Source: Hungatella sp. (GTDB lineage: Bacteria > Bacillota > Clostridia > Lachnospirales > Lachnospiraceae). From it: a stretch of 34,366 nucleotides of DNA. The notes beneath the pieces were generated by a model, which searched no databases, was not told where the DNA came from, and saw nothing but the letters and a program-made list of their open reading frames with translations. The stretch lies in contig JAAWHU010000036.1 of assembly GCA_022796015.1 (NCBI GenBank), forward strand, positions 1 through 34,366, given 5' to 3'. The position numbers were made by a program, and so were the translations under genes. Below, in pieces: positions 1 to 8,650 of the stretch (positions within the stretch are counted from its first letter, which is position 1; every line of letters begins with the position of its first letter).

Positions 1-483
1 AATTTTTATGTTTTCTCTCTAAATCATAATTTTTTAATTGATGTATTTAGCAAACTGCACAAAAAATATTCAGATACGGTACTTGTATTGATCGGAACAG
101 GGGAATATGAAACTGTAATAAAAGAAAAAGTGAAAACGCTCAATTTGTGGAAAAGCGTGATATTTCTTGGACATAGGGATGATGTACCGCAGTTGTTAAG
201 CGCAATGGATTGTCTTGTTATGCCTTCACGTTTTGAGGGGCTGCCGGTAACTATGGTAGAGGCGCAAATGGCGGATTTACCCTGTGTTGTTTCAGGAACC
301 ATTACAAGAGAGGCAGAGTTTACAAGTCATGTAACATATATTTCATCATGGAATAAAGAAGAATGGGTTGAAAAAATATATAAATATAAAAAGGCTGAAC
401 GATTAAAAAATAAAGAAGAAAAACAAGAAAGTATTTTTAATATTAAAAACGCTGTTAAGAAGTTAACTGAAATATTAGATTGA
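1..483 (+). CDS. Glycosyltransferase, GT-B fold (GT4 family), 3' part only
   Basis: The frame is open from the first base of the window, so this is the C-terminal 160 residues of a longer protein, not a short gene starting at the ATG at 88. The fragment contains the donor-binding half of a GT-B glycosyltransferase: the strand-loop LVLIGTGEYE, the segment VIFLGHRDDVPQLLSAMDCL, and then the classic E-x7-E signature in SRFEGLPVTMVEAQ. The GT4 family transfers sugars from nucleotide-sugar donors, with these glutamates contacting the donor. It is the first of a run of co-directional polysaccharide genes and ends 30 bases before the next start. The order of domains fits a cytoplasmic enzyme that adds one sugar to a lipid-linked repeat unit. 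The sugar and linkage cannot be told. The N-terminal acceptor-binding domain lies outside the window. Confidence 0.88.
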   Translation, partial: NFYVFSLNHNFLIDVFSKLHKKYSDTVLVLIGTGEYETVIKEKVKTLNLWKSVIFLGHRDDVPQLLSAMDCLVMPSRFEGLPVTMVEAQMADLPCVVSGTITREAEFTSHVTYISSWNKEEWVEKIYKYKKAERLKNKEEKQESIFNIKNAVKKLTEILD

Positions 484-496
484 TTATATTAACTAC

Positions 497-502
497 AAAG
501 GA
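497..502 (+). promoter_or_regulatory. Ribosome binding site that fixes a TTG start
   Basis: AAAGGA at 497-502 sits 11 bases before a TTG codon at 514. An in-frame TAA at 490-492 closes the frame upstream, and the ATG at 506 opens only a three-codon reading frame in another phase. The TTG at 514 is therefore the only reasonable start for the following glycosyltransferase. Confidence 0.6.
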
Positions 503-513
503 AATATGAAAAA

Positions 514-1686
514 TTGAAAGTTTTATTTATATCTGAATTAATGACGGGACGAGACAGTGGAGCAAAAGTAAGTACTTGGTTTCATGCGGAGATTATAAAT
601 AGCATAGTTGATGAGCTGGATGTTGTATGTCTATATCCATATACAGATATTAAAGAAACAGAGAAAGATAAATTCAGGAAATTTCATAACGTTTTTTTTC
701 TGAAAAGTTTTAGCAATAAAATAGAAAAAATATCTAATATCTTATTCTTAAATGGATGGTGTATGAATGGGAAAATAAGAAAACAAATCATAAAGATAGT
801 AGGAGAATATCAGTATGACGTAATCTTTATTGATGATTCGGTAATGGGGAAACTGGCAAAAAAATTAAAACGATATTTCCCCCAAATTAAACTTATATCC
901 TATTACCATGATGTTAAGGCCGAACTTGCTGTCAAATGGTTGAAAGAAAATGGTGTTAAAACACTTCCATATAATCTTGGACTAATTATTAATGAAAAAA
1001 TAAACCAAAAACATGTTGATGTTAATTTGGTCTTAAATAAAAGAGAAAGCAATCTGTTTGAAAAATATTATAGAAAAACACCGGAGGGATTGCTCCCTGT
1101 TGGTGTTCCGGATATAGAAAAAGAATATACATTAGAGAAAAATGACGATTCTGAAAACGTGTGTAATTTATTATTTGTTGGTGCCTATTATTATCCAAAT
1201 GTTAAGGGAATAAAGTGGTTTATTATTAATGTTTTAAAGAAACTTGATAAAAAGAAATACCATTTAACAATTATCGGGAGCGGAATGGAGTACATTCTTC
1301 ATGAAATAGAGCCATTAGAAAATCTGACGATTAAAGGGTGGGTAGATAATTTGGCCGATGAATATATGCATGCAGATATTGTTGTTGAACCTCTTTTTGA
1401 AGGAGGAGGAATGAAGATTAAGACAGCAGAAGCATTACAATTTGGGAAATGTATTGTTGGAACTAAAGAGAGCTTTGAGGGATACGAAGAGTATTTTGGA
1501 TCGGATGTAAAAGATATTTACTTATTTTGCTGTAATTCACAGGAATCCTTTATCGCTGTAATACAAAAACTTAGTGACAGAATCCATAGCAGAAATATGA
1601 TACCGGAAGTACGGAAAATCTATCTTGACCATTTTTCTCTTGAAAGTAATAAAAATATAATACAAAAGTCAATATATGGAAATTAG
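514..1686 (+). CDS. Glycosyltransferase, GT-B fold (GT4-like)
   Basis: A 390-residue protein of normal length for the family. It begins with the Rossmann-type strand MKVLFISELMTGRDSGAK, typical of the acceptor domain of GT-B enzymes. The C-terminal half carries LLFVGAYYYPNVKGIKWF, LTIIGSG and, near residue 290, EPLFEGGGMKIKTAEAL. The last is the variant seen in the Glyco_trans_1_4 group, where GGGMKIK replaces the ordinary E-x7-E spacing. The start is a TTG, supported by an upstream in-frame stop and an AAAGGA site. The product probably acts in the cytoplasm on an undecaprenyl-linked oligosaccharide. The base composition is strongly AT-rich, like its neighbours up to the flippase. Neither donor nor acceptor can be inferred. 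Confidence 0.85.
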   Translation: MKVLFISELMTGRDSGAKVSTWFHAEIINSIVDELDVVCLYPYTDIKETEKDKFRKFHNVFFLKSFSNKIEKISNILFLNGWCMNGKIRKQIIKIVGEYQYDVIFIDDSVMGKLAKKLKRYFPQIKLISYYHDVKAELAVKWLKENGVKTLPYNLGLIINEKINQKHVDVNLVLNKRESNLFEKYYRKTPEGLLPVGVPDIEKEYTLEKNDDSENVCNLLFVGAYYYPNVKGIKWFIINVLKKLDKKKYHLTIIGSGMEYILHEIEPLENLTIKGWVDNLADEYMHADIVVEPLFEGGGMKIKTAEALQFGKCIVGTKESFEGYEEYFGSDVKDIYLFCCNSQESFIAVIQKLSDRIHSRNMIPEVRKIYLDHFSLESNKNIIQKSIYGN

Positions 1687-1700
1687 ATAGGAAGGTAAAA

Positions 1701-2855
1701 ATGCAGTATCAAAAAAAGAAGAGTTTTTCAAAAATTGAGGGAATTTTAATGCTTGTAATACTTGCAAGCTATTCTTATATGGGGGCAAATATACGGGCAG
1801 GATTAAATTCTCTAATGATTGCATTTATAGGATTTCATATATTACTTAATTTTCATGCCGTAAAAAAGAAGGGGTTTTATTCCAATATAAGCTGGCTGTG
1901 TATTCTTATTACAATATACCTCTATCAAAATAATGACATTAAACAAGGATATTATGGGAGATTTCTTTATTTTTCGTGTGCGATATGTTTCCTTAGTTTT
2001 ATGACATATACAGAAAAATGGATACCAACAACAATTTACATAATAAAATATGTGGGTATTATGATGTCATTATTTGCTTTATTTAAATTTTTAGACGGCG
2101 ATAAAATCAATGATGGCAATATACTTGTTTGGAGTATCGCTTTACTAGGAATAGGTATAACAGAATTGCTATTTGAAAGAAAAAAGATATTTCCATTGAT
2201 TGAAGTTATAATGGCTATAACTACAATATTTGTTTCAGGTAAAAGAGGTCCATTTCTTTTTATGAGTATTGCTGTAATAGCGATAATATACATTTTTTCA
2301 AAGAAAGAGATAGGGCGTAAAGGTACATTAATTAACATGACATTTATTTTTATAGTATCTTTATTGGGGATTTTTCTAATTGATAATATAGAGATAATAC
2401 TTAGATTAAGTCAAGATTATGATTTTACCTCAGGAAGAATACTTCTATATGACCGAGCTGTAAGACTGTTTAAAGAAAATATGATTTTTGGATCTGGCTG
2501 GGGAGGATTTCGGTCAGTGTATAAATTCCGAGATATAGTAGGGTATTATGAGGTACATAATATTTATTTGCAAATGCTGTGTGAAGTGGGTGTAATTGGT
2601 TCTCTAATATTTATAATATATTTTTTGAGAAATCTAAAATTAACATATAAGGCAATTTCTGGATGTGGAGAAGAGTGGAAGAAATATGTATATTTTGCTC
2701 TTTTTGGACAAATATATTTTGTTTTATATGGGATGACCGGGAATCCGCTCTACGATTTTTGGATATATTTGTATGCGGTATCTGGTGGATGCGGGCTATC
2801 ACTATATACTGTAAGTAAGGAAAAGAAGAAAAGAAAATGGTTATACAAGAATTAA
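1701..2855 (+). CDS. O-antigen/capsule polymerase, Wzy-like
   Basis: A 384-residue, very hydrophobic protein with around ten predicted membrane helices, and a GATAGGAAGG-type ribosome site just before the ATG. Towards the C-terminus it has VHNIYLQMLCEVGVIGSL. This matches the HN-x-YLQ-x-L-x-E-x-G-x-x-G pattern of the Wzy_C/O-antigen ligase superfamily and normally follows the large outer loop. The segment GRILLYDRAVRLFKENMIFGSGWGGF is also typical of that loop. Wzy proteins join lipid-linked repeat units outside the membrane after flipping by Wzx, and a Wzx homologue lies at 7071-8615. Wzy sequences diverge rapidly, so the assignment rests on topology, motif and context. A ligase role is the main alternative but is unlikely in a Gram-positive. 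The gene overlaps the next one by 19 bases. Confidence 0.8.
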   Translation: MQYQKKKSFSKIEGILMLVILASYSYMGANIRAGLNSLMIAFIGFHILLNFHAVKKKGFYSNISWLCILITIYLYQNNDIKQGYYGRFLYFSCAICFLSFMTYTEKWIPTTIYIIKYVGIMMSLFALFKFLDGDKINDGNILVWSIALLGIGITELLFERKKIFPLIEVIMAITTIFVSGKRGPFLFMSIAVIAIIYIFSKKEIGRKGTLINMTFIFIVSLLGIFLIDNIEIILRLSQDYDFTSGRILLYDRAVRLFKENMIFGSGWGGFRSVYKFRDIVGYYEVHNIYLQMLCEVGVIGSLIFIIYFLRNLKLTYKAISGCGEEWKKYVYFALFGQIYFVLYGMTGNPLYDFWIYLYAVSGGCGLSLYTVSKEKKKRKWLYKN

Positions 2856-3826
2856 TTAGCATTATTGTTCCGATTTATAATATTGAGCAATATGTTGGAG
2901 AGTGCGTGGAATCATTGATAAATCAAACTTATCATAATATTGAAATTTTACTGATTGATGACGGTTCCACAGATTTATCGAAGCAAATCTGTGAAGAATA
3001 TGAAAAAAGAGATTATAGAGTAAAAGTATATACTAAGGTAAATGGAGGCGTTTCATCAGCAAGGAATCTTGGAATTACCTTAGCAGAAGGTCAATACATT
3101 ACATTTGTTGATGGCGATGATTGGGTTGACATAGAATATATAAAGACATTGAGAGAGCTGATTAACAGTGAAGATATTGATGCTTCATCTGTAACAATGT
3201 ATTACTGGTTTTCAGAAGATAAAGTAGTAAAGGGAGAAAATGGGTTTATTGGTCAGCACAAATGCAGTAAAGAAGAAGTACTTAATCAAGCATTTAATCC
3301 TGAGACGCCATGGGTAGGGTTTGCCTGCGGAAAGTTATATAGATTAGAAGTAATCAGGAAACATAATATTAAATATGATGAGGAAATAAAACTATGTGAG
3401 GATTCGCTTTTTAACTACAATTTCTTCAATCATTGTAAATTTTGTAATATAAATAATAACCCCTTATACTTTTATAGGATCCGTCAATCATCGGCTACAC
3501 GAAGTAGTAAATTTGACATTGACGCTATATCAACGAAATTATTATCTTTGAAAAAAATAACAAGTATTGCGATACAGTATCCAAATACGAAATTTGAAGA
3601 GAGGGTTTTGATTAATAGACTGCAGACACAGATTTATTTATTGTGCTTAAAAAAGTACAAAAAACACAAAATTGCATCAGAAGAAAAAAAGGATTTTAAA
3701 GAGTGTATAAAAATAAGCAAAAAGTATCAAAAAAGAAATGATAAGATAAAGATTCTGCTTTTAATAATTTGTCCAAAATTTCTTTTTTTTATGATAAAAA
3801 AGAGAAATAGGTTAAATGGACAATAA
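2837..3826 (+). CDS. Glycosyltransferase family 2
   Basis: A 329-residue protein opening with LISIIVPIYNIEQYVGECVESL, the hallmark start of GT-A family 2 enzymes. DDGSTD at about 41-46 and the metal/nucleotide-binding DGDD at 92-95 follow. CEDSLFNYNFF near residue 190 supplies the usual acidic catalytic-base region. Family 2 enzymes are inverting and use nucleotide-sugar donors. The lysine-rich C-terminus with a hydrophobic stretch (ILLLIICPKFLFFMI) suggests association with the inner face of the membrane. The ATG lies inside the end of the polymerase gene (19-base overlap), with AAGGA about 16 bases upstream, so translation is probably coupled. The specific sugar is unknown. Confidence 0.9.
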   Translation: MVIQELISIIVPIYNIEQYVGECVESLINQTYHNIEILLIDDGSTDLSKQICEEYEKRDYRVKVYTKVNGGVSSARNLGITLAEGQYITFVDGDDWVDIEYIKTLRELINSEDIDASSVTMYYWFSEDKVVKGENGFIGQHKCSKEEVLNQAFNPETPWVGFACGKLYRLEVIRKHNIKYDEEIKLCEDSLFNYNFFNHCKFCNINNNPLYFYRIRQSSATRSSKFDIDAISTKLLSLKKITSIAIQYPNTKFEERVLINRLQTQIYLLCLKKYKKHKIASEEKKDFKECIKISKKYQKRNDKIKILLLIICPKFLFFMIKKRNRLNGQ

Positions 3827-3846
3827 TAAATATGAGGAGTTTTCAT

Positions 3847-4848
3847 ATGGTAATAACTAAGACGCCATTCCGTATGTCATTTTTTGGCGGAGGAACAGAT
3901 ATCGAAAAGTTTTTTAGGAAATATGAGGGTTCCGTTCTTTCAACAACGTTTGATAAATATTGTTATGTGATTGTAAGACACTTGCCGCGTTTTTTTGAAT
4001 ATAAAACAGAGTTATCCTATTCAAAAATCGAGAGGGTTAAAGACATAGACGAAATTCAGCATCCGGCAATTAAGCATGCAATGAAAATGCTTGATATGCA
4101 TGAGATACGGCTTACCTATGAAGCAGATCTTCCTGCCAGATCAGGCCTTGGGACAAGTTCATCCTTTGCAGTGGGGATGCTCAATGCTTTTTATGCCTTA
4201 AAGGGAAAATATGCAGACAAGAAAAAATTGGCGGATGATGCAATTTACCTGGAACGTATTTTATGCAATGAGATGGGAGGATGGCAGGATCAGATTGCTG
4301 CGTCCTTTGGCGGCATGAATAGAATCAACTTTAATTCTACAGGATATGAAGTATTACCGGTGATCATTAGCCCTGAGAGGAAGAATCAGCTAAATGAGAA
4401 TCTTTTGATGTTTTTTACAGGGTTTACACGTTTTTCGGCTGTCATTCAACAAACAACGAATGTGGCTGAAAAAGAAATGCAGCTTATGGAGATGAAGGAG
4501 CTTGTAGATGAAGCAGAACATATACTTGTAAATGAAACAATCAATCTTGACAGATTCGGCGAGCTTCTTGATTATACATGGAAATTAAAATGCCAAATCA
4601 GTTCTTCTATCAGTACAAAAGGTATTGATGAATTATACAAAAGAGCTATTAATGCCGGGGCACTGGGAGGGAAATTACTGGGAGCTGGAGGAGGCGGATT
4701 TCTAATTTTCTATGTCAGACCAGATAAGAAAGCTGCTGTAAAAAGAGCAATGAGTGATTTGCTATATATTCCCTTTAAATTTGAAGACAGTGGGACACAG
4801 GTAATTCATTATCAGCCGGAAGCTTATAAACCAGAGGAAGGAGACTAA
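3847..4848 (+). CDS. GHMP-family sugar kinase, HddA-like
   Basis: The start chosen is the ATG at 3847, preceded at 7 bases by GAGGAG (3834-3839). An earlier ATG at 3832 overlaps that ribosome site and lacks one of its own. The 333-residue product begins VITKTPFRMSFFGGGTD, a signature of the D-glycero-D-manno-heptose-7-phosphate kinase (HddA) branch of GHMP kinases. The phosphate-binding loop ARSGLGTSSSF is at about 98-108, and the C-terminal glycine motif GAGGGGFLIFY is near 284-294. GHMP kinases phosphorylate small molecules with ATP. HddA normally works with GmhA, GmhB and HddC to make GDP-heptose. None of those is visible here, so another sugar or sugar phosphate (for example a fucose-type substrate) is possible. 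The family is secure, the substrate is not. Confidence 0.82.
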   Translation: MVITKTPFRMSFFGGGTDIEKFFRKYEGSVLSTTFDKYCYVIVRHLPRFFEYKTELSYSKIERVKDIDEIQHPAIKHAMKMLDMHEIRLTYEADLPARSGLGTSSSFAVGMLNAFYALKGKYADKKKLADDAIYLERILCNEMGGWQDQIAASFGGMNRINFNSTGYEVLPVIISPERKNQLNENLLMFFTGFTRFSAVIQQTTNVAEKEMQLMEMKELVDEAEHILVNETINLDRFGELLDYTWKLKCQISSSISTKGIDELYKRAINAGALGGKLLGAGGGGFLIFYVRPDKKAAVKRAMSDLLYIPFKFEDSGTQVIHYQPEAYKPEEGD

Positions 4849-4890
4849 TTCTTTATTGAAATATGAGGGAAGGATCTGAACTATTAAGAT

Positions 4891-5997
4891 ATGGAAAAAA
4901 GATATGATGTAGTGACCTTAACATTTCATCAATCCGAAAATTACGGAGCACTATTACAAGCCTATGCACTGCAGAAAGCAATAAGAAACCTGGGATATAA
5001 AACATGTATTATTGATTATTATTCAACAGGAATAGCTTATTGGAGTCGAAAGATTAATTTTTTAAAGGATGGATATAATCTATCTACAGTGAAAAATATA
5101 ATCTGGCAATATATGATAAGAAAAAAAACAGAAAAGTTTAATGTATTCCGTAAAGAACTGCAGTTGTCTGGAAGATTTGAGGGAGAAACCATACAAGATT
5201 CAGAAGCATTATCAAAATGCTTTATTGTAGGAAGTGATCAAGTCTGGAATTGTGACTGTACCTTTGAAGATTATCATTATTTTCTTGACTTCCTTGGAGA
5301 TAATCATAGAAAATTAAGCTATGCAGCAAGTTTTGGCTATTCTGAAATTCCGCCAAAATATTTAGAGAGGACAAAGGCTTTATTAGAGGAGTTTGATGTT
5401 ATTACAACAAGAGAGGAACAGGGGCAGAGTATTGTTAAAGAATTGATTGATAAAGATGCAATAACGGTTCTCGATCCTGTTTTATTAATAACTCCAGAAC
5501 AATGGGATTTTGGTGGAATAGGGCTAGGAAAGAAATATATTTTTGTGTATCAGGCTGAAAAATCAAATTCATTGATTGAATATGCGAAACATATCGGATA
5601 TAAATTAAAATGTCCTATATATATAGTTTCAAATGTTTTTAAAGGAACTATCGGAAAAAATATTCATTCTATTTCGGATATAGGACCAGATCAGTTTATA
5701 AATTATTTAAAAGGCGCCGAATATGTTGTGACTAATTCATTTCATGGAACAGCTTTAAGTATACTTTTTAATAAACGTTTTAGTGTGGAATTATTGAAAA
5801 AGAACAATACAAATTCCCGGATAATAAGTATTTTACAAAAATATGGATTAGAAAATAGAATAATCGGAGCTGATATGGGCCATAGGGGTAAAGCGATAGA
5901 TTATTCCGAAATTAATAGAATGCTTGCAAAAGATAGGGAAAAATCATTAAATATATTGTCCGATATGATATCTGATAATATAGAAGGGGAAAACTGA
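4891..5997 (+). CDS. Polysaccharide pyruvyl transferase family protein
   Basis: A 368-residue protein with the features of the PS_pyruv_trans family (CsaB/WcaK-like, GT-B related). These are the N-terminal VTLTFHQSENYGALLQAYAL, then FIVGSDQVWN at about 111-120, SYAASFGYSEIP, and TNSFHGTALSILF near 282-294, the conserved histidine region. Known members add pyruvate from phosphoenolpyruvate as a ketal to a sugar, giving the polymer an acidic group. Homologues are common in capsule loci of gut Clostridia and Bacteroidetes, and some of them may act on other donors. GGGAAGGA lies about 16 bases before the ATG, a long spacing, but no better start is seen. The gene ends 4 bases before the next start, so the two are co-transcribed. 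Confidence 0.85.
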   Translation: MEKRYDVVTLTFHQSENYGALLQAYALQKAIRNLGYKTCIIDYYSTGIAYWSRKINFLKDGYNLSTVKNIIWQYMIRKKTEKFNVFRKELQLSGRFEGETIQDSEALSKCFIVGSDQVWNCDCTFEDYHYFLDFLGDNHRKLSYAASFGYSEIPPKYLERTKALLEEFDVITTREEQGQSIVKELIDKDAITVLDPVLLITPEQWDFGGIGLGKKYIFVYQAEKSNSLIEYAKHIGYKLKCPIYIVSNVFKGTIGKNIHSISDIGPDQFINYLKGAEYVVTNSFHGTALSILFNKRFSVELLKKNNTNSRIISILQKYGLENRIIGADMGHRGKAIDYSEINRMLAKDREKSLNILSDMISDNIEGEN

Positions 5998-6001
5998 GAA
6001 A

Positions 6002-7078
6002 ATGTCTTTTGTCACCAAATTAAAATTAAAGATCAAAAAGAACAATAGCTTATTTGCATACTTGTATTCTATAAAGTATTGTAGAAATTATTACTTTCAA
6101 AAGAGTATTCGTGCAATGACGGGAGAAGATGCCACATTACTATTAATAGAGGGAAATTATAATTTAACAGGTGATATCTATTATTTAATAGATTGCGGTT
6201 CGGAAAAAGATGATTTAAGAGGATTTTTTGCTCTTATCAGACATAATATTAAATCTATTTGCTTTGCAGAAGCATATGGTTTAGTACCGTGTGTTATATG
6301 GGGAAAAGGATGTATATATCATGATTGTAGGATGGATCATGTAACCCAAAATGTATTTGAATACTATTATGAGCCCATATCCTTACACTATAATGAAGTA
6401 TTAGGCAAGCATCAGTATGTAAGAATGAGAGATGCAGATAATCTGCGTATTCCTGATCAAATGATAAAAGAGCAAACATATGTTGTAGATGATCATGAAT
6501 TAGAAAAACTTGCAGAAATTTATGGTAGATATTTTCATCTGAATAAAAAAACCCAATCATATATTGATTCAGGAATACAATCCATCATGCAAGAAGGAGA
6601 TAAAATTATAGGTGTTCATGTAAGAGGAACTGATTTTAAAAATCAGTTTAATAATCATCCCGAATTTTGCGGATTTATTCCTTTTGTTGATGCTGCCAAA
6701 CAGATGATGAAAGAAGGGGATTACAATAAGATTTTTTTGGCTACCGAGGATAATGAGGTAATTGATCTTTTTAACGAAGAATTTGATGATAAGGTTATAT
6801 ACTATCAGGACTGTATAAGAGGTAGGGGAAAAACCAGTGTAGTTCTTGATAAAAGAGGCTATGGATATGGTATGGGATTAGAGGTCTTGAGAGATGTTTA
6901 TACTTTAGCGCAGTGTGATTCCTTTCTATATGGATTATCGCAGGTGGCATTTGCAGTACGGTATATAAAGGAATCACGCAATGAGCAATTCTCCCAGATA
7001 AGGCAGATTGAAATGAGGGTTAACAAAAACAGAAATGATGACAGGTCTTATTATCAAAAGTTAAAGAACCATGGATAA
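6002..7078 (+). CDS. Fucosyltransferase-like glycosyltransferase (GT23/O-FucT-type motif)
   Basis: A 358-residue protein with no signal peptide. The clearest landmark is IIGVHVRGTDF at residues 202-212, followed by the strand IFLATEDNEVIDLF at 244-257. The H-x-R-x-TD loop followed by an (F/Y)-x-A-(S/T)-(E/D)D strand is the GDP-fucose-binding arrangement of the alpha-1,6-fucosyltransferase/NodZ and protein O-fucosyltransferase superfamily. The same locus encodes GDP-mannose dehydratase and a GDP-fucose synthase-like enzyme, which would supply the donor. The assignment comes from motif plus context. Overall similarity to NodZ cannot be judged by eye, and the first 150 residues were not recognised. 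The final 8 bases overlap the flippase gene. Confidence 0.6.
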   Translation: MSFVTKLKLKIKKNNSLFAYLYSIKYCRNYYFQKSIRAMTGEDATLLLIEGNYNLTGDIYYLIDCGSEKDDLRGFFALIRHNIKSICFAEAYGLVPCVIWGKGCIYHDCRMDHVTQNVFEYYYEPISLHYNEVLGKHQYVRMRDADNLRIPDQMIKEQTYVVDDHELEKLAEIYGRYFHLNKKTQSYIDSGIQSIMQEGDKIIGVHVRGTDFKNQFNNHPEFCGFIPFVDAAKQMMKEGDYNKIFLATEDNEVIDLFNEEFDDKVIYYQDCIRGRGKTSVVLDKRGYGYGMGLEVLRDVYTLAQCDSFLYGLSQVAFAVRYIKESRNEQFSQIRQIEMRVNKNRNDDRSYYQKLKNHG

Positions 7079-8615
7079 TACAACAAAAACTTTAAAAAAT
7101 AGTGCCTTTGCCGTTGCCGGCCAAATAGTAACATTGTTTTTGAGCTTTATAAACAGAAGGATATTCATCATCTTTTTGGATATTGAATTTCTGGGATATC
7201 AAAGCTTATTTTCCAATGTGTTTTCAATTTTGTCGATTGCAGATTTGGGAATCGGAAACTTGATTCATTATCATCTGTATCAGGGATTAGCCAATGATGA
7301 TAAAGAAGAGATTTCCCGGATTATGAATGTATACAAGCTGTTTTATTATGTTATAGCAGTTGGAGTATTAGTAGTTGGGGGAATCTTAAGTTTTTTCTTA
7401 CCATACATCATAAAAGATACTTCATTGAGTTGGGGATATATTAAAACTATTTATTTTCTGCAGCTGGGGAGCGTTGTCCTTGGATATTTTATGGCATATC
7501 GAAGGACCTTATTTATCTGTGATCAAAAGGAGTATGAATGCGTAAAGGTTGACATTTATACTTCAATAGTAATACAGGCGGTTCAACTCCTGGCATTGCT
7601 GACTACAAAGAACTATCTTGTTTATTTGGCAGTTCACTTATCGACGTCAACCATTGCCAATGTAGTGATTGCACGTAAATCAGGAAAAACCTATCCATAT
7701 TTGAAGAAAAAGTATAAAATAACGAAAGCGTATTTAGCTGAGAAAAAGTTACTGGCAGATGCCAGGGATGTGGTGATCCATAAGCTGAGTTATATTGTCT
7801 ATTCCAGCACAGATAACATTATCATATCAGTATTTGAAAGTGTCCGGATGGTGGCACTGTATGGTAATTACTATGTACTGGGTACCGGACTAACTGCTTT
7901 GGTTACCAAGGTATACGGACCGTTCCAGGCCACAATCGGAAGAATCGTATACAGCCATAGAGAGAAAGAGGAGGTATGGTCTCAGTTTAGAATGCTGGAT
8001 TTGTTCAGCTTCTTTATTGCAGCCATGTATGGTCTTGGATTTTTGATTTATTATCAGTTTGCAATAGAAATCTGGATGGGAAGGGAGTATCTGCTTCCTT
8101 TTTCTTTTGCAGCGGCATATTCTGCAACTATATTTTTGACGCTGGACAGCGAAATTATCTACAGGTATCGTGCTGCATTCGGAGAGTTTTCCATAGATAA
8201 GAATTATATGGTCTTTTCCATGATTACGAATATAATTGTTTCGATTTTCCTTACCAAACAATTTGGTGTGACAGGGGTTCAGATAGGAACACTTATTGCT
8301 TTTCTGCCTATAGCGTATGGGAGACTTAAGTTTGTTGTGGGATATTATTTTGAGAAAAGGATATCGGATTGTATCATAACTCATTTTTTACGGTTTCTCA
8401 TATTTAGCATGGAAGCGGTTGTTGCATATTTTATGACAAGAAAACTAGATGTGTCTTTGATTGGATTTATTGAAAGAGGAATGATCTGGTTCATTCTCAG
8501 CATCGGGCTAAACAGCCTTATATTTTTTAGGGATTCAAGATACAGATTGATGATGAATTATGTAAAGCTTATGATAGCAATTATTAAAAAACAGATTGAT
8601 TCAAAAAACAAATAG
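7071..8615 (+). CDS. Wzx-type polysaccharide flippase
   Basis: A 514-residue integral membrane protein with about 12-14 hydrophobic segments spread evenly along its length. It begins NTTKTLKNSAFAVAGQIV, an amphipathic start followed by a helix typical of the MATE/MVF-type Polysacc_synt family. The internal YIVYSSTDNIIIS is the characteristic helix of this family in Firmicutes. Wzx proteins move undecaprenyl-linked repeat units from the inner to the outer face of the membrane, where Wzy (1701-2855) polymerises them. Its presence with Wzy makes this a Wzx/Wzy-dependent rather than an ABC-exported polymer. The ATG overlaps the preceding gene by 8 bases. This is the last of the very AT-rich genes; composition changes at the next one. 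Confidence 0.88.
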   Translation: MDNTTKTLKNSAFAVAGQIVTLFLSFINRRIFIIFLDIEFLGYQSLFSNVFSILSIADLGIGNLIHYHLYQGLANDDKEEISRIMNVYKLFYYVIAVGVLVVGGILSFFLPYIIKDTSLSWGYIKTIYFLQLGSVVLGYFMAYRRTLFICDQKEYECVKVDIYTSIVIQAVQLLALLTTKNYLVYLAVHLSTSTIANVVIARKSGKTYPYLKKKYKITKAYLAEKKLLADARDVVIHKLSYIVYSSTDNIIISVFESVRMVALYGNYYVLGTGLTALVTKVYGPFQATIGRIVYSHREKEEVWSQFRMLDLFSFFIAAMYGLGFLIYYQFAIEIWMGREYLLPFSFAAAYSATIFLTLDSEIIYRYRAAFGEFSIDKNYMVFSMITNIIVSIFLTKQFGVTGVQIGTLIAFLPIAYGRLKFVVGYYFEKRISDCIITHFLRFLIFSMEAVVAYFMTRKLDVSLIGFIERGMIWFILSIGLNSLIFFRDSRYRLMMNYVKLMIAIIKKQIDSKNK

Positions 8616-8650
8616 TAAATCAGAAAAATTAATTGAATGGAGAAAGGTTA

